Assembly: GCA_963773665.1 (NCBI GenBank)
Contig: CAVZBZ010000013.1
Coordinates: 248,001-312,000, forward strand
From: DATJLY01 sp963773665
Lineage (GTDB): Bacteria > Pseudomonadota > Alphaproteobacteria > ATCC43930 > CGMCC-115725
DNA: 64,000 nucleotides
Direction: 5' to 3'
This document shows, piece after piece, positions 1-8,960 of the stretch (position 1 is the stretch's first letter; the number at the start of each line of letters is the position of its first letter). Below the pieces are notes generated by a model. It was not told the DNA's origin, did no database searches, and saw nothing but the letters and a program-made list of their open reading frames with translations. Position numbers and translations under genes: made by a program.

Positions 1-3000
1 GACGAATTGAAAGTTGGTGAGATCGACGGCGTCGTTGCCGGTGAGCCCGGCGACCGTGCCGGCGAAGCTCTGGGCGAGGCCGAGCGCGAGCGTGCCGGTG
101 GTATTCTGGCCGAACGTCACCGATTGGGTCGATGCCACCTTGTTGCCGAAGGCGAGGGTCCCTCCGGAGATAGTGTCCGCGCCGGTGCCGGTGACTTGGC
201 CAAGGACCGAGAGAGTGCCGCCGCCGGCGGCGAGCGTGCCGGTGTTCGAGACGGCGCCTGCGATCGTGAGCCCGCCCGCGCCGGTGGCCTCGATGAGCCC
301 GTCATTGGCGATCGTGTGCGTGCCGGTGTTGAGGACGAGCGCATCCGTGCCGGTCGCGTCGATCGTCGCGCCGGCGGCGTTCACGAGCGTCGTCAACGTG
401 TCGCCGATGGTGCCCGCCCCGGCGATGGTCGAGGAATTGGTGAGCGTCGCTGCGGCGCCATTGCTGAGAACGGCATTGCCGGCGCTGTCCGACAGCGCGA
501 GCGTGCCGCCGCCGGCAAGCGTGACCTTGCCGTTGAGCATGAGGTCGGTCGCATCGCCGCTCGAGTCCAAGGCGATGCTGCCGCTGTTGCCGATCGTGCC
601 CTTGAGCGTCAGCGCCGTGCCGTCGCCCGCCGAAACGCTGCCGGCCACGGTCGTGCCGTTCAACGTGTCGGCGGTGCCGTCGATCGCGATGACGCTGCCC
701 GAGGAGCTTTGCAGCGTCCCGCCCGAGATCGTCGCGCCCGAGAGATCGATGTTCCCGCCCGAAGCCGCAAGCGTGCCGCCAGAGACCGTCGTGTTGGCGA
801 TGACGAGGCCGGCGCTGCCGGTGGCCTCGATGAGTCCGGAATTCTTGATCCCGGCCGCGCCGGTCAGCGTGAGCGCCGCCGCGGCGCCGGTCGCGTCGAT
901 GACGGCGCCCGCCGAATTGACCAGGGAAAGATTGCTGTCGCCGATCGTGCCCGAGCCGGCGATGGTCGAGGAATTGGTGAGCGTTGCGGCCGCGCCGTTG
1001 CTGAGGATGGCGTTTTCCGCCCAATCGGAAAGATCGAGCTGGCCCGCGCCCTTGAGCAGCACGCTGCCGCCGATCGCCAGGTCCGTCGCGTCGCCGGTCG
1101 AGTCCATGGCGATGCTGCCGGAATTCGTCATGGTGTCGCTCAAGGCCAGCGCCGCGCCGTCGCTCACCTCGATCGTGCCCGAATTTGACGTGGCGCTGGC
1201 GATGGTAAGGCCGCCGCTGCCGGTCGCCTCGATGAGTCCGGCGTTGGTGATGGTGCGCGCGCCGGTTTTGAGGACGAGCGCATTCGTGCCGGTCGCGTCG
1301 ATCGTCGCTCCGGCGGCGTTCACGAGCGTCATGAACGTGTCGCCGATGGTGCCCGCCCCGGCGATGGTCGAAGAATTGGCGAGCGTCGCTGTTGCGCCAT
1401 TGCTGAGGACGGCGTTGCCGGCGCTGTCCGACAGCGCGAGCGTGCCGCCGCCTTGCAGGCCGACGGTGCCCGCGATCATCAGGGTCGCCGCATCCCCGAT
1501 CGAGCCCAGCGAGATCGTGCCGCTGTTGCCGATCGTGCCCTTGAGCGTCAGCGCCGTGCCGTCGCTCGCCGAAACGCTGCCGGCCACGGTCGTGCCGTTC
1601 AACGTGTCGGCGGTGCCGTCGATCGCGATGACGCTGCCCAAGGAGCTTTGCAGCGTCCCGCCCGAGATCGTCGCGCCCGAAAGGTCGATGTTCCCGCCCG
1701 AAGCCGCAAGCGTGCCGCCGGAGACGGTCGCGTTGGCGATGACGAGGCCGGCGCTGCCGGTGGCCTCGATGAGCCCGGAATTCTTGATCGTGGCGGCGCT
1801 GGTGAGCGTGAGCGCCGCCGTAGCACCGGTCGCGTCGATGACGGCGCCCGCCGAATTGATCAAGGAGAGATTGCTGTCGCCGATCGTGCCCGAGCCGGCG
1901 ATGGTCGAGGAATTGGTGAGCGTTGCGGCCGCGCCGTTGCTCAGGATCGCGTTTTCCGCCGAATCCGAAAGATCGAGCTCGCCCGCGCCCTTGAGCGTAG
2001 CGCTGCCGGCGACCACGAGATCGGTCGCATCGCCGGTCGAGCCGAGCGCGATCGTGCCCGTATCGGTCATCGTGCCGGTAATCTGCAGCGCCGCCGCGTC
2101 GGCGACCGCGATCCGCCCGGCAACGGTCGAGTTGCCGAGAATCGCGAACGTGCCGGTGCTGATGGCGAGCGTCGCCGTGCTGTTGCTGAGCGTCAGGGCG
2201 CCAACGGTATTGCTCTGGCCGCTGCTGACGGTATAGGCGCCGGAATTGCCGATCACGGCGGTCGCCTGGCTCGCCGGCACGAGCGCCGGCGACCAGTCGG
2301 CGGCGGCATTGAAATGGCCCGACCGGCTCGACGAGCTCGGCCCGATCCAGCTCATGCTCGAGACGATGGTGCCGGTGATGGTGAGGGTTTCCGCCGCGAG
2401 CGCACCGGAATAGCCGCTCGCGTTGGCGCCGGTCGGATCGAGCGTGATCGTCTCGGTGAAGGTTCCGGCCGTTCCCGTGTTGAACGTGACGGAGGGCGCC
2501 GTGTCCGCCTGGCCCGCGCCGAGGCCCGAGAACGCGCCCAAGCCCGCGAGCGTGAACGCGCTCGATGACGACGCGACAAAACTGCCGCCGAGCAGATCGG
2601 CCGGGCCCGTCACGTTGTTGAGGACGCCAAGCCCGACCGTCACGGGAGACGCGCCCTTCGCGATCGAGCCGAGGCTCAGCGTGTAGCTCGTGCCGTTCTG
2701 GCTCCATGTGCCGCCGCCCGACACCTCTTCGAGCGCGGCTGCGGCGTAATTATCGACCGTGGCGTTGACGGTGACCGTCTGTGTGCCGATCGCGGTCGGG
2801 CCGAACCCGTCGATCCCGGTCCCGTCCGACTGGAAATCGAGCGTGACGCTGCCCGAGACGGTGCCGGCGCTCGCGGTCGAGAAACCGGCGGCGATGGCGC
2901 TGCTCGAGCCTTGCGCGGCGATCGCGCCGGTCGAGCCGCTGGCGCTGACGCTGCCCGTGACCGCGCCGGCCGTCGCGAGCAGATTCTCGGAATAGCCGTC

Positions 3001-6000
3001 CGACGCTGCGCTGTTGGCGATGCTGAGCGGCAGGGAAACGCTGTCGCCGACATGGACGATGAGCGGCGACGAGAGGGGGCCGACCGAAAAAGCCGCCTCG
3101 CGATAGACCGCGCCGGTGAGCGAGACGGTGCCGCCCGGCAGGCTCGTTTGCCCGTGGCCGTCTGTGCCAGTCCCATCCGAGGAGAAGCTAAGCGCGACCG
3201 TGCCCGACTGCGCGCCGGCCGACGCGGTGCCGAGCCCGGCCACGATGTCGCTCGCATCGGAAGAACCGGCGGCGAGCAGCGAGATCGCGCCCGACGCTGT
3301 GGCATCGCCGGTCGTTGGCCCGAGCGATACGTCGAGCGCTTCGGCCGGCGGCGCGGCGCTGTTGGCGATGCTGAGCGCCTGGCTCAGCGTGCCGCCCACC
3401 CGGGCATTGCCGAGCGCCAGCGGCGATGGCGTGATGAGCGTCGCCTGCGCGAGCGCAACGCTGCCGGCGCCGCTCGCGAGGATGAGGTCGCTTCCGGTCG
3501 AGCCGTCGCCGGTGACGGCGAAGTGATTGCCGGCGAGCGCGCCCGAGACCGTGTAGGTGAGCAGCGTGCCGCCGCTTTCGGTGATGCTGAGCGTCGATCC
3601 CAAGACCGTGGCGCCTGCCACTTGCGTGTCGACGAGATCGAGGATGTCGCCGAGGACGAGCCCGGAAATCGCGCCGCCAAAACCCGTGGGCGCGTCGAGC
3701 TTCAGCGTGCTTGCCGTGCCGCCGAAGGCCACGCCCGCCGCATCGGTCCCGCCAAGCTCGAACACGCCGCCATTCTCGACGAGCGCCGAGCCGAGCCCGC
3801 CGAGCGCGCCCGTGACATCGAGATCGCCGCTGTTCGCGATGAGGCTGCCGGCATTGGCGAGCGTGCCGAAAATCTCGAGCGAGCTGCCGTTTCCGGCATC
3901 GATCGTGCCGGCATTGCTGCCGCTCGAGCTGCCCTGGTCGGCGGCGAAGCTGCCGCCGTCGAGCGCCAGCAGCCCGGCGCCGGCGAGGGCGCTGAAATCG
4001 ACGCTGTCGAGCCCGCCGCCGCCATAGAGCGTCTCGCCCGCCGCCGCCGACACGAACGCATCGGCGAAGGCCGAGCCCTTGGCGATCTCTATGTTCGTGA
4101 AGCTGTCGGTCCCGCCATAGCCGTTCAGAGCCGTTCCAGTGGCGAAATTGACCGTGACCGAAGCCGGCGCTGCGGAATAATCGAGCGTGTCGATACCGCC
4201 CTCGCCGTTGATCGTATGGCTGCCTGGGCCGCCGGCGAATGTGTCGTTGAGGTGCGTGCCGAGCAGCGTGCCGTTCGACGCGGTCTCGCTGAAGGTGAGC
4301 GTCTCGGCTTCGGCGACCGCCAGGTCCGCATCGACGAGGCCCGCGCCCGTGCGCGTGACGCTGCCGGCGACGGGCGTTGCCGAATCACCGAGGATGTTGT
4401 CGATGTCGGAGGGATCGAGCGCGCCGTTCGCCTGAAGCGTGAGCGCGCCGACCGCCGCCGCCGCGGGCGCGGCCGCGGACGTGCCATAGAACGGGTTGAA
4501 CACGCTCGTCGAGTTGCCGTCGGGTGCGAGCAGGTTGACCTTGCCGCCCGAAACCGGCGCCGCGAGCAGTTTGCCGTTCGCATCGTACAGGAACTCGCCC
4601 GGACCGCTTGCGGTGTAGGGCTCGAGCGTCGCGGGATTGCTCTCGGGCACTGCGCCGACCGTGATCGCGTTCGGATCCGCCTCGTGACCCAGCACCGTGC
4701 CCGAGCCCGTCGAGGCGTTCGGGTCGTTGAAGGCGACCGGCGTGAACGAGTCGTCTTCGACGATGATCTTGAACTGCCCCGGGGTGGGCCCGCCCGCGAC
4801 GTTCTGATAGACCTCGAGATAGAAAGTGGTGCTCGACGTGTTGTTCCGGTATTCGCCAACCTGCAGCGGATCGCTGCCGATATCGTTGGCGGTCCCGGAA
4901 TTCACCGTCACTTGCGAGGAATTGAGCAATTTGTAGGCGAGGCTGTTGGCGGAGCCGGTCCCGTTCGCGGCGCCGTCGGAGGTGAGAAACGGCTGCGCCC
5001 ACTGCAGATCGACGATGACCGTGGCGCCGAGCGGGATCGAGATCGGTTCGAGCCAGGCATGCGGCGCGCCGGCGACATTGAAATCCTCGGCCTTGACGCC
5101 GCCGGTCGAGATCGGATTGAAAACCCCCTCGTAGTAGGACTGCGCGAAATTATTGGCGGCGGTGAAATAGGTCGTGCCGTCCGCCACCGCTTGATTGACC
5201 GCCTGCGAGATCGTGCCGCCTTCCTCGTAGAACGGCTCGTCGAGAAAGCTCACATCGTCGACGATGATCTGGCAGCCGGCCTGCTGCAGCGCGGCGATCG
5301 CCTGCGCCATGCCGGCGTCGGTCGAGCCCACGGTGTAGAAATAGATTTGCGCGCCGGGCGCGATCGAATGGACGATCTGCGCCATCGCGCGGCCTTCGTC
5401 GCTGCCGCTCGATCCGTCCTTCAGAATGTGGACCGAGCTTGCGGCGGGCAGCGCCCCGTCGGCCTCGTCGGTCGCGGCGCCGCCATGCAGATTGAAGCTG
5501 TCGGAAATGATGCCGATCTTGATGCCCGCGCCGGTGACGTCATAGGTGCTGCGGGCGGCGTCGCCCTGTACCGCTTCATCGGCGTTGTCGGAAACCGGAT
5601 CGGTGGCGCTGACGATGGCAGGGAACAGGGCGTCGCTGCCGCCGGACGGAGCGGCGGGCGCTTCCGGTGGACCCGCCGCCTCGAGCGCAGCGCCGCTGAT
5701 GATTTGCGGCGCGGGCAGCGGATCGAATGAATTGAACGTGCTGGACCGAGCGTCGGGCTCAGGTTCGGACGGAGCGGGACCGGGAGCGCTCGCTTCCGCT
5801 ATGTAGGCGAAAGCGCGATGGGCCCGATCTTGGGCTGGCGCGCCATTCGGAGTTTTCGGCTCGGCATCCTGATCGACGGCCGATGCCGTGTCGGTGAACA
5901 GCGAACCGCTCGCGGTCTCGTCCGGGAAGGCTGGCCGGTCGGCGCTTCCTTCAGCGCTTGCGGGATCCCGCTGTGCTGCGTCTTGGCCGAGAGGATCCGA

Positions 6001-6003
6001 CAT
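1..6003 (-). CDS. Giant repetitive surface/secreted protein with N-terminal S8/S53-like protease domain (3' end outside window)
   Basis: Open from an ATG at 6003 to the window edge, 2001 codons without a stop, so the C-terminus is missing. An upstream in-frame stop near 6042 fixes the start region; no good Shine-Dalgarno is visible. Residues 1-150 are acidic, Pro/Ala-rich and lack a signal peptide. A subtilase-like domain follows: Asp168 in GIISDSF, SDEGRAMAQIV with Glu203 where subtilisins have the catalytic His, VDD at 249-250, and the serine loop YGTSAAAP with Ser509. This Glu/Asp/Ser set resembles the S53-like branch of subtilases. After about residue 570 come one RTX-like patch (NDTFAGG, GEGGIDTLDYS) and then about 1300 residues of Gly/Ser/Thr-rich repeats with phrases such as TLTNSSTIAGAGTIGD, typical of adhesin or autotransporter passengers. 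Secretion is probably type I or type V, but the deciding C-terminus is not in view. Confidence 0.88.
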   Translation of the reverse strand, partial: MSDPLGQDAAQRDPASAEGSADRPAFPDETASGSLFTDTASAVDQDAEPKTPNGAPAQDRAHRAFAYIAEASAPGPAPSEPEPDARSSTFNSFDPLPAPQIISGAALEAAGPPEAPAAPSGGSDALFPAIVSATDPVSDNADEAVQGDAARSTYDVTGAGIKIGIISDSFNLHGGAATDEADGALPAASSVHILKDGSSGSDEGRAMAQIVHSIAPGAQIYFYTVGSTDAGMAQAIAALQQAGCQIIVDDVSFLDEPFYEEGGTISQAVNQAVADGTTYFTAANNFAQSYYEGVFNPISTGGVKAEDFNVAGAPHAWLEPISIPLGATVIVDLQWAQPFLTSDGAANGTGSANSLAYKLLNSSQVTVNSGTANDIGSDPLQVGEYRNNTSSTTFYLEVYQNVAGGPTPGQFKIIVEDDSFTPVAFNDPNASTGSGTVLGHEADPNAITVGAVPESNPATLEPYTASGPGEFLYDANGKLLAAPVSGGKVNLLAPDGNSTSVFNPFYGTSAAAPAAAAVGALTLQANGALDPSDIDNILGDSATPVAGSVTRTGAGLVDADLAVAEAETLTFSETASNGTLLGTHLNDTFAGGPGSHTINGEGGIDTLDYSAAPASVTVNFATGTALNGYGGTDSFTNIEIAKGSAFADAFVSAAAGETLYGGGGLDSVDFSALAGAGLLALDGGSFAADQGSSSGSNAGTIDAGNGSSLEIFGTLANAGSLIANSGDLDVTGALGGLGSALVENGGVFELGGTDAAGVAFGGTASTLKLDAPTGFGGAISGLVLGDILDLVDTQVAGATVLGSTLSITESGGTLLTYTVSGALAGNHFAVTGDGSTGSDLILASGAGSVALAQATLITPSPLALGNARVGGTLSQALSIANSAAPPAEALDVSLGPTTGDATASGAISLLAAGSSDASDIVAGLGTASAGAQSGTVALSFSSDGTGTDGHGQTSLPGGTVSLTGAVYREAAFSVGPLSSPLIVHVGDSVSLPLSIANSAASDGYSENLLATAGAVTGSVSASGSTGAIAAQGSSSAIAAGFSTASAGTVSGSVTLDFQSDGTGIDGFGPTAIGTQTVTVNATVDNYAAAALEEVSGGGTWSQNGTSYTLSLGSIAKGASPVTVGLGVLNNVTGPADLLGGSFVASSSSAFTLAGLGAFSGLGAGQADTAPSVTFNTGTAGTFTETITLDPTGANASGYSGALAAETLTITGTIVSSMSWIGPSSSSRSGHFNAAADWSPALVPASQATAVIGNSGAYTVSSGQSNTVGALTLSNSTATLAISTGTFAILGNSTVAGRIAVADAAALQITGTMTDTGTIALGSTGDATDLVVAGSATLKGAGELDLSDSAENAILSNGAAATLTNSSTIAGSGTIGDSNLSLINSAGAVIDATGATAALTLTSAATIKNSGLIEATGSAGLVIANATVSGGTLAASGGNIDLSGATISGGTLQSSLGSVIAIDGTADTLNGTTVAGSVSASDGTALTLKGTIGNSGTISLGSIGDAATLMIAGTVGLQGGGTLALSDSAGNAVLSNGATATLANSSTIAGAGTIGDTFMTLVNAAGATIDATGTNALVLKTGARTITNAGLIEATGSGGLTIASATSNSGTIEVSDGAALALSDTMTNSGSIAMDSTGDATDLAIGGSVLLKGAGQLDLSDWAENAILSNGAAATLTNSSTIAGSGTIGDSNLSLVNSAGAVIDATGAAAALTLTGAAGIKNSGLIEATGSAGLVIANTTVSGGTLAASGGNIDLSGATISGGTLQSSSGSVIAIDGTADTLNGTTVAGSVSAGDGTALTLKGTIGNSGSIALDSSGDATDLMLNGKVTLAGGGTLALSDSAGNAVLSNGAAATLTNSSTIAGAGTIGDTLTTLVNAAGATIDATGTDALVLNTGTHTIANDGLIEATGAGGLTIAGAVSNTGTLAAGGGTLSVLGQVTGTGADTISGGTLAFGNKVASTQSVTFGQNTTGTLALGLAQSFAGTVAGLTGNDAVDLTNFQFV
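250..2080 (-). repeat. Internal tandem duplication, period 939 bp, in the giant repetitive protein
   Basis: Long stretches recur at exactly 939 bp (313 codons). The sequence at 341 matches 1280, 581 matches 1520, and 891 matches 1830, with scattered substitutions. The period is a whole number of codons, so copy-number change keeps the reading frame. Similarity fades at the edges of the interval given. Confidence 0.85.
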
Positions 6004-6230
6004 GGCGAGGCGCGACGACCCGCAGCCGTTGGTTGCTAACCATCATACCCTATTCGACCTTGGTTGGCACGCGTGGCGCACCTTCGGACGCGCGAATCCT
6101 CGTTAGGATTTATTAAGCGGACGGCCCGGCGCCCGTGCCGCGCGCGGGACGAGGCGTTCGACGCCCGCCTTGACGTGGTTTGCCCCCGGTACAAAATAAG
6201 CTCCCTTGGAGCGAAGAAAGGCCCGCGTTC
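6004..6230. other. Divergent intergenic region between the giant protein gene and apaG
   Basis: This stretch must carry promoters for two divergently transcribed genes. No convincing -35/-10 pair or repeat was found. A more AT-rich patch at about 6105-6118 is the most promoter-like part. Confidence 0.4.
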
Positions 6231-6623
6231 TTGTACCAGGAGACGACGCGATCGATCACGGTGACGGTGAAGCCCGTCTTTCTCGAGGAGCAGTCGCGGC
6301 CTGGCGACAACCATTTCGTCTGGGCCTACCACGTGCGGATCGAGAACAAGGGGATGGAGACCGTGCAGCTGCGCCGGCGCCATTGGCGCATCACCGACGC
6401 GTTCGGCCGGTTGTCGGAGGTGCGCGGTCCCGGCGTCGTCGGCGAGCAGCCGGTGCTGCGTCCGGGCGAGGCCTTCGAATACACGAGCGGCACGCCCTTG
6501 GCGACGCCGTCGGGCATCATGGTGGGCAGCTACGAAATGGAGACGGGCGACGGCGGCTCGTTCTCCGTCGCCGTGCCCGCCTTCTCGCTCGACAGCCCGC
6601 ATCAGGCGGTCAGGCTGAACTAG
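6231..6623 (+). CDS. apaG: ApaG-family protein
   Basis: This is a single-domain ApaG/DUF525 protein with an immunoglobulin-like beta fold. The 130 residues contain the family signatures: FVWAYHVRIEN, LRRRHWRITDA, V.GPGVVGEQPVL, FEYTSG.PL.TPSGIM.GSY and VAVPAFSLD. A TTG at 6231 preceded by GAAGAAAGG gives MYQETTRSITVTV, the usual family N-terminus; an upstream TTG at 6180 would add 17 residues with no family match. The protein is widely conserved; links to Co/Mg resistance and nucleotide hydrolysis are known for the family, but its exact role is unsettled. folE follows 22 bp downstream on the same strand. Confidence 0.93.
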   Translation: MYQETTRSITVTVKPVFLEEQSRPGDNHFVWAYHVRIENKGMETVQLRRRHWRITDAFGRLSEVRGPGVVGEQPVLRPGEAFEYTSGTPLATPSGIMVGSYEMETGDGGSFSVAVPAFSLDSPHQAVRLN

Positions 6624-6645
6624 GAAAGAGTCGGAAGGAAAGAAC

Positions 6646-7302
6646 ATGGCGTCGAAGCCTGCCGATATTCATGCACTCGACACGAAGCGCGCGGGCCCCG
6701 TGCTGCGCGCGCGCCCGTCGCGCGAGGCGGCGGAAGGGGCGGTGCGCCTCCTGCTCGAATATGCCGGGGACGATCCCGACCGCGAGGGACTGCGCGGCAC
6801 GCCCGGCCGCGTCGTGCGCGCGTTCGACGAGTATTTCGCGGGCTATGCCGAGGATCCGGTCGAGCTTCTGGCGCGCACCTTCGAGGAGACCGACGGCTAC
6901 GACGAGATGGTCGTGCTGAAGGACATCCGCTTCGAGAGCCATTGCGAGCATCACATCGCGCCGATCATCGGCAAGGCGCATGTGGCCTATCTGCCGGCGA
7001 CGCGCGTCGTCGGCATCTCGAAGCTCGCGCGGCTCGTCGAGCTCTATGCCAAGCGCCTGCAGATCCAGGAGAAGATGACGGCGCAGATCGCCAACACGCT
7101 CGACGAGGTGCTGCGCCCCAAGGGCGTCGCCGTGGTGATCGAGGCGGCGCACCAATGCATGACCACGCGCGGCGTGCACAAGCCGGGCGTCGCCATGGTG
7201 ACCTCGCGCATGCTCGGCGCGTTCCGCAGCGACGCCGCCACCCGGCGCGAGTTTCTGGCCATCATCGCCGCGCCATCCGGCGGCGCGCTGACCAACGTTT
7301 GA
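6646..7302 (+). CDS. folE: GTP cyclohydrolase I (FolE)
   Basis: This enzyme converts GTP to 7,8-dihydroneopterin triphosphate, the first step of folate (and queuosine) synthesis in the cytoplasm. The 218 residues include the zinc site Cys100 and neighbouring His in SHCEHHIAPIIGKAHVAY, and Cys171 in HQCMTTRGV. GISKLARLVELYAKRLQIQE is the pterin-binding core. Residues 1-30 are a variable extension. The ATG at 6646 follows GGAAGGAAAG. The gene probably shares a transcript with apaG and is convergent with the lipoprotein gene that ends at 7321. Confidence 0.96.
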   Translation: MASKPADIHALDTKRAGPVLRARPSREAAEGAVRLLLEYAGDDPDREGLRGTPGRVVRAFDEYFAGYAEDPVELLARTFEETDGYDEMVVLKDIRFESHCEHHIAPIIGKAHVAYLPATRVVGISKLARLVELYAKRLQIQEKMTAQIANTLDEVLRPKGVAVVIEAAHQCMTTRGVHKPGVAMVTSRMLGAFRSDAATRREFLAIIAAPSGGALTNV

Positions 7303-7320
7303 GCTGACGGCTGCCGGCGG

Positions 7321-7905
7321 CTACCGCACCAGGTAGTCGCCGAACGAATTGCGGATCTCGGCCTCCATCTGCTTGTCGAAATCCGCCATCGCCGCCTTCG
7401 TCATGTCGTACCAGGCCTTGTCGCGGTCGTTGGGCGTGATCCCCTGGAGCAGGCTTTGCGAGCGCGTCGTCGTGACGTTGGCGGTGTGCACGTCGAGCCC
7501 GTTCTGATTGATGGTGAGCGCCGCCGTGATGGTAAGGTCGTAGCGCTCCGAGGGCTCGGTCGTGAACACGCCGGAAATGCCCTGCTGCACCGGCAGGTCG
7601 GTCTCGGTCACGCTCGCGACGCGGACCACGAAGACGGCGCGCCCGGCCCGGCCCGCGGCCTTCAGCCGGTCATGCGCCCAGTTCTCGAGCGCGCGCGCCG
7701 GCGGCACCGGGAACTGGTGCTCGACATTGGGCTCCTTGAACGGCATCTCGTAAGCCTGCTGCACGTCGATCGAAGCGACGTCGAGCTGCAAGGGCGGCGC
7801 GGACGTGAAGCGGATGTCCGGGTATGTCGGCCGCGGCGGCGGCGTCGAGCACGACGCTACCGCAAAGAGCGCGATGACTAAGGCACGCCGGAACTGTGCT
7901 TGCAT
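7321..7905 (-). CDS. Putative lipoprotein, conserved alphaproteobacterial type
   Basis: The 194 residues start with a lipoprotein signal: MQAQFRRALVIALFAVASC, with Cys19 as the expected acylated residue. The mature part is a soluble alpha/beta domain containing NWAHDRLKAAGRAG, FVVRVASVTETDLP and a C-terminal segment KAWYDMTKAAMADFDKQME. I recognise the general type (small lipoprotein that follows hslO in related genomes) but no assigned function. It is likely anchored in the outer membrane or periplasm. The gene lies 81 bp downstream of hslO and may be read from the argD-argF-hslO transcript. Confidence 0.8.
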   Translation of the reverse strand: MQAQFRRALVIALFAVASCSTPPPRPTYPDIRFTSAPPLQLDVASIDVQQAYEMPFKEPNVEHQFPVPPARALENWAHDRLKAAGRAGRAVFVVRVASVTETDLPVQQGISGVFTTEPSERYDLTITAALTINQNGLDVHTANVTTTRSQSLLQGITPNDRDKAWYDMTKAAMADFDKQMEAEIRNSFGDYLVR

Positions 7906-7986
7906 GGGCTTTCTTCCGAGGGACCGGGGGCGCCCGAGAGTTGCACGCCAAGTGCGGCGTTTTCAAGTCGCCCGCTCGGGCGAGGC

Positions 7987-8913
7987 TCAGCCAGCGGCGA
8001 GTGCCGCGACCTCGTCCTCGGCGAACGCATAGACCGCGCTGCAGAACTCGCAGGTGACGAGGATATTGCCGTCGACCGTCATGTCGCGCACGTCGTCCTT
8101 GTCGAGCGCGCGCAGCATGGTCTCGACGCGGCCGCGCGAGCAGCGGCATTGCGCCTCGAGCTTGCGCTTGCGATAGGCGCGCACGCCCTCCTCGTGGAAC
8201 AGGCGGTAGAGAAGATCCTCGGGCGACAGCGCCGGATCGACCAGCTCTTTGGAAGTGCTCGAGCTCATCAGGATCATGGCGCGCCGCCAGCCGTCCTCTT
8301 CGTCCTCGCGCGCGAGCCGGTCCGCGGGCGGCAGGCGCTCGATCATGAGGCACCCGGCGCGCCAGCCGAGGCGCCCGTCGCGATCGGCGACGCGCGCCAC
8401 CGCCACTTTGAGCCCGGCCTCGACCTGCTCGCTTTGGCGGAAATAGTGATGGACGCACTCGACGAGGCTCGCGCCCTGCAGCTCGACGATGCCCTGATAG
8501 CGCTCGGTATGCTCGCCCTGATCGACGGTCATCGCGAGATAGCCCGCGCCCAGCAGCCGCGGCACCGGCCCTTGCGCCGCCGCGGCGCCTGCCGCCATCA
8601 CCTGCTCGAGCCGCGCCCGATCGACCTGGGCATATCCCCGCACCGCGCCGGCCGTGGTGACGTCCGCCACCATGAGCCGCACCGGCCCGTCGCCCTTCGT
8701 CTGCAAGGTGAACACGCCCTCGTATTTGAGCGCGCGCGCGAGCGCCACGGCGAGCGCGATCGCCTCGCCGAGAAGCTCCGCCACGGGCTCGGGATAATCG
8801 TGCCGCGTCAGGATCCGATCGACGAGCGGCCCGAGGCGCACGAGCCGCCCGCGCAGCTCGAACGAATCGATCTGGAACGGCTGGACGAGATCGTCTTCGA
8901 GAAGATTGCGCAT
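7987..8913 (-). CDS. hslO: Redox-regulated chaperone Hsp33
   Basis: Hsp33 is a cytoplasmic holdase activated by oxidation. The C-terminal zinc switch is intact: Cys246-x-Cys248 in CRCSRGR and Cys278-x2-Cys281 in TCEFCSAVY. The N-terminal fold shows DDLVQPFQID and the GDGPVRLMVADVT substrate-binding region. I use ATG 8913 (308 residues, MRNLLEDDLVQ). ATG 8973 is also in frame and would overlap argF by 13 bp, but the added 20 residues look unconserved. It is the last of three tightly spaced genes argD-argF-hslO. Confidence 0.93.
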   Translation of the reverse strand: MRNLLEDDLVQPFQIDSFELRGRLVRLGPLVDRILTRHDYPEPVAELLGEAIALAVALARALKYEGVFTLQTKGDGPVRLMVADVTTAGAVRGYAQVDRARLEQVMAAGAAAAQGPVPRLLGAGYLAMTVDQGEHTERYQGIVELQGASLVECVHHYFRQSEQVEAGLKVAVARVADRDGRLGWRAGCLMIERLPPADRLAREDEEDGWRRAMILMSSSTSKELVDPALSPEDLLYRLFHEEGVRAYRKRKLEAQCRCSRGRVETMLRALDKDDVRDMTVDGNILVTCEFCSAVYAFAEDEVAALAAG

Positions 8914-8960
8914 TGCCGCGCAGATGTTGGCGCTGTTGCCGCGATGTTCAAGCCGCCTGC

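Noticed and set aside
14..5730. Long plus-strand and alternate minus-strand reading frames (740, 939, 801 codons) across the first 6 kb
   Set aside because: They are composed of biased Arg/Ala/Pro/Ser strings and lie over the minus-strand protease-adhesin, whose frame has clear domains and repeats.
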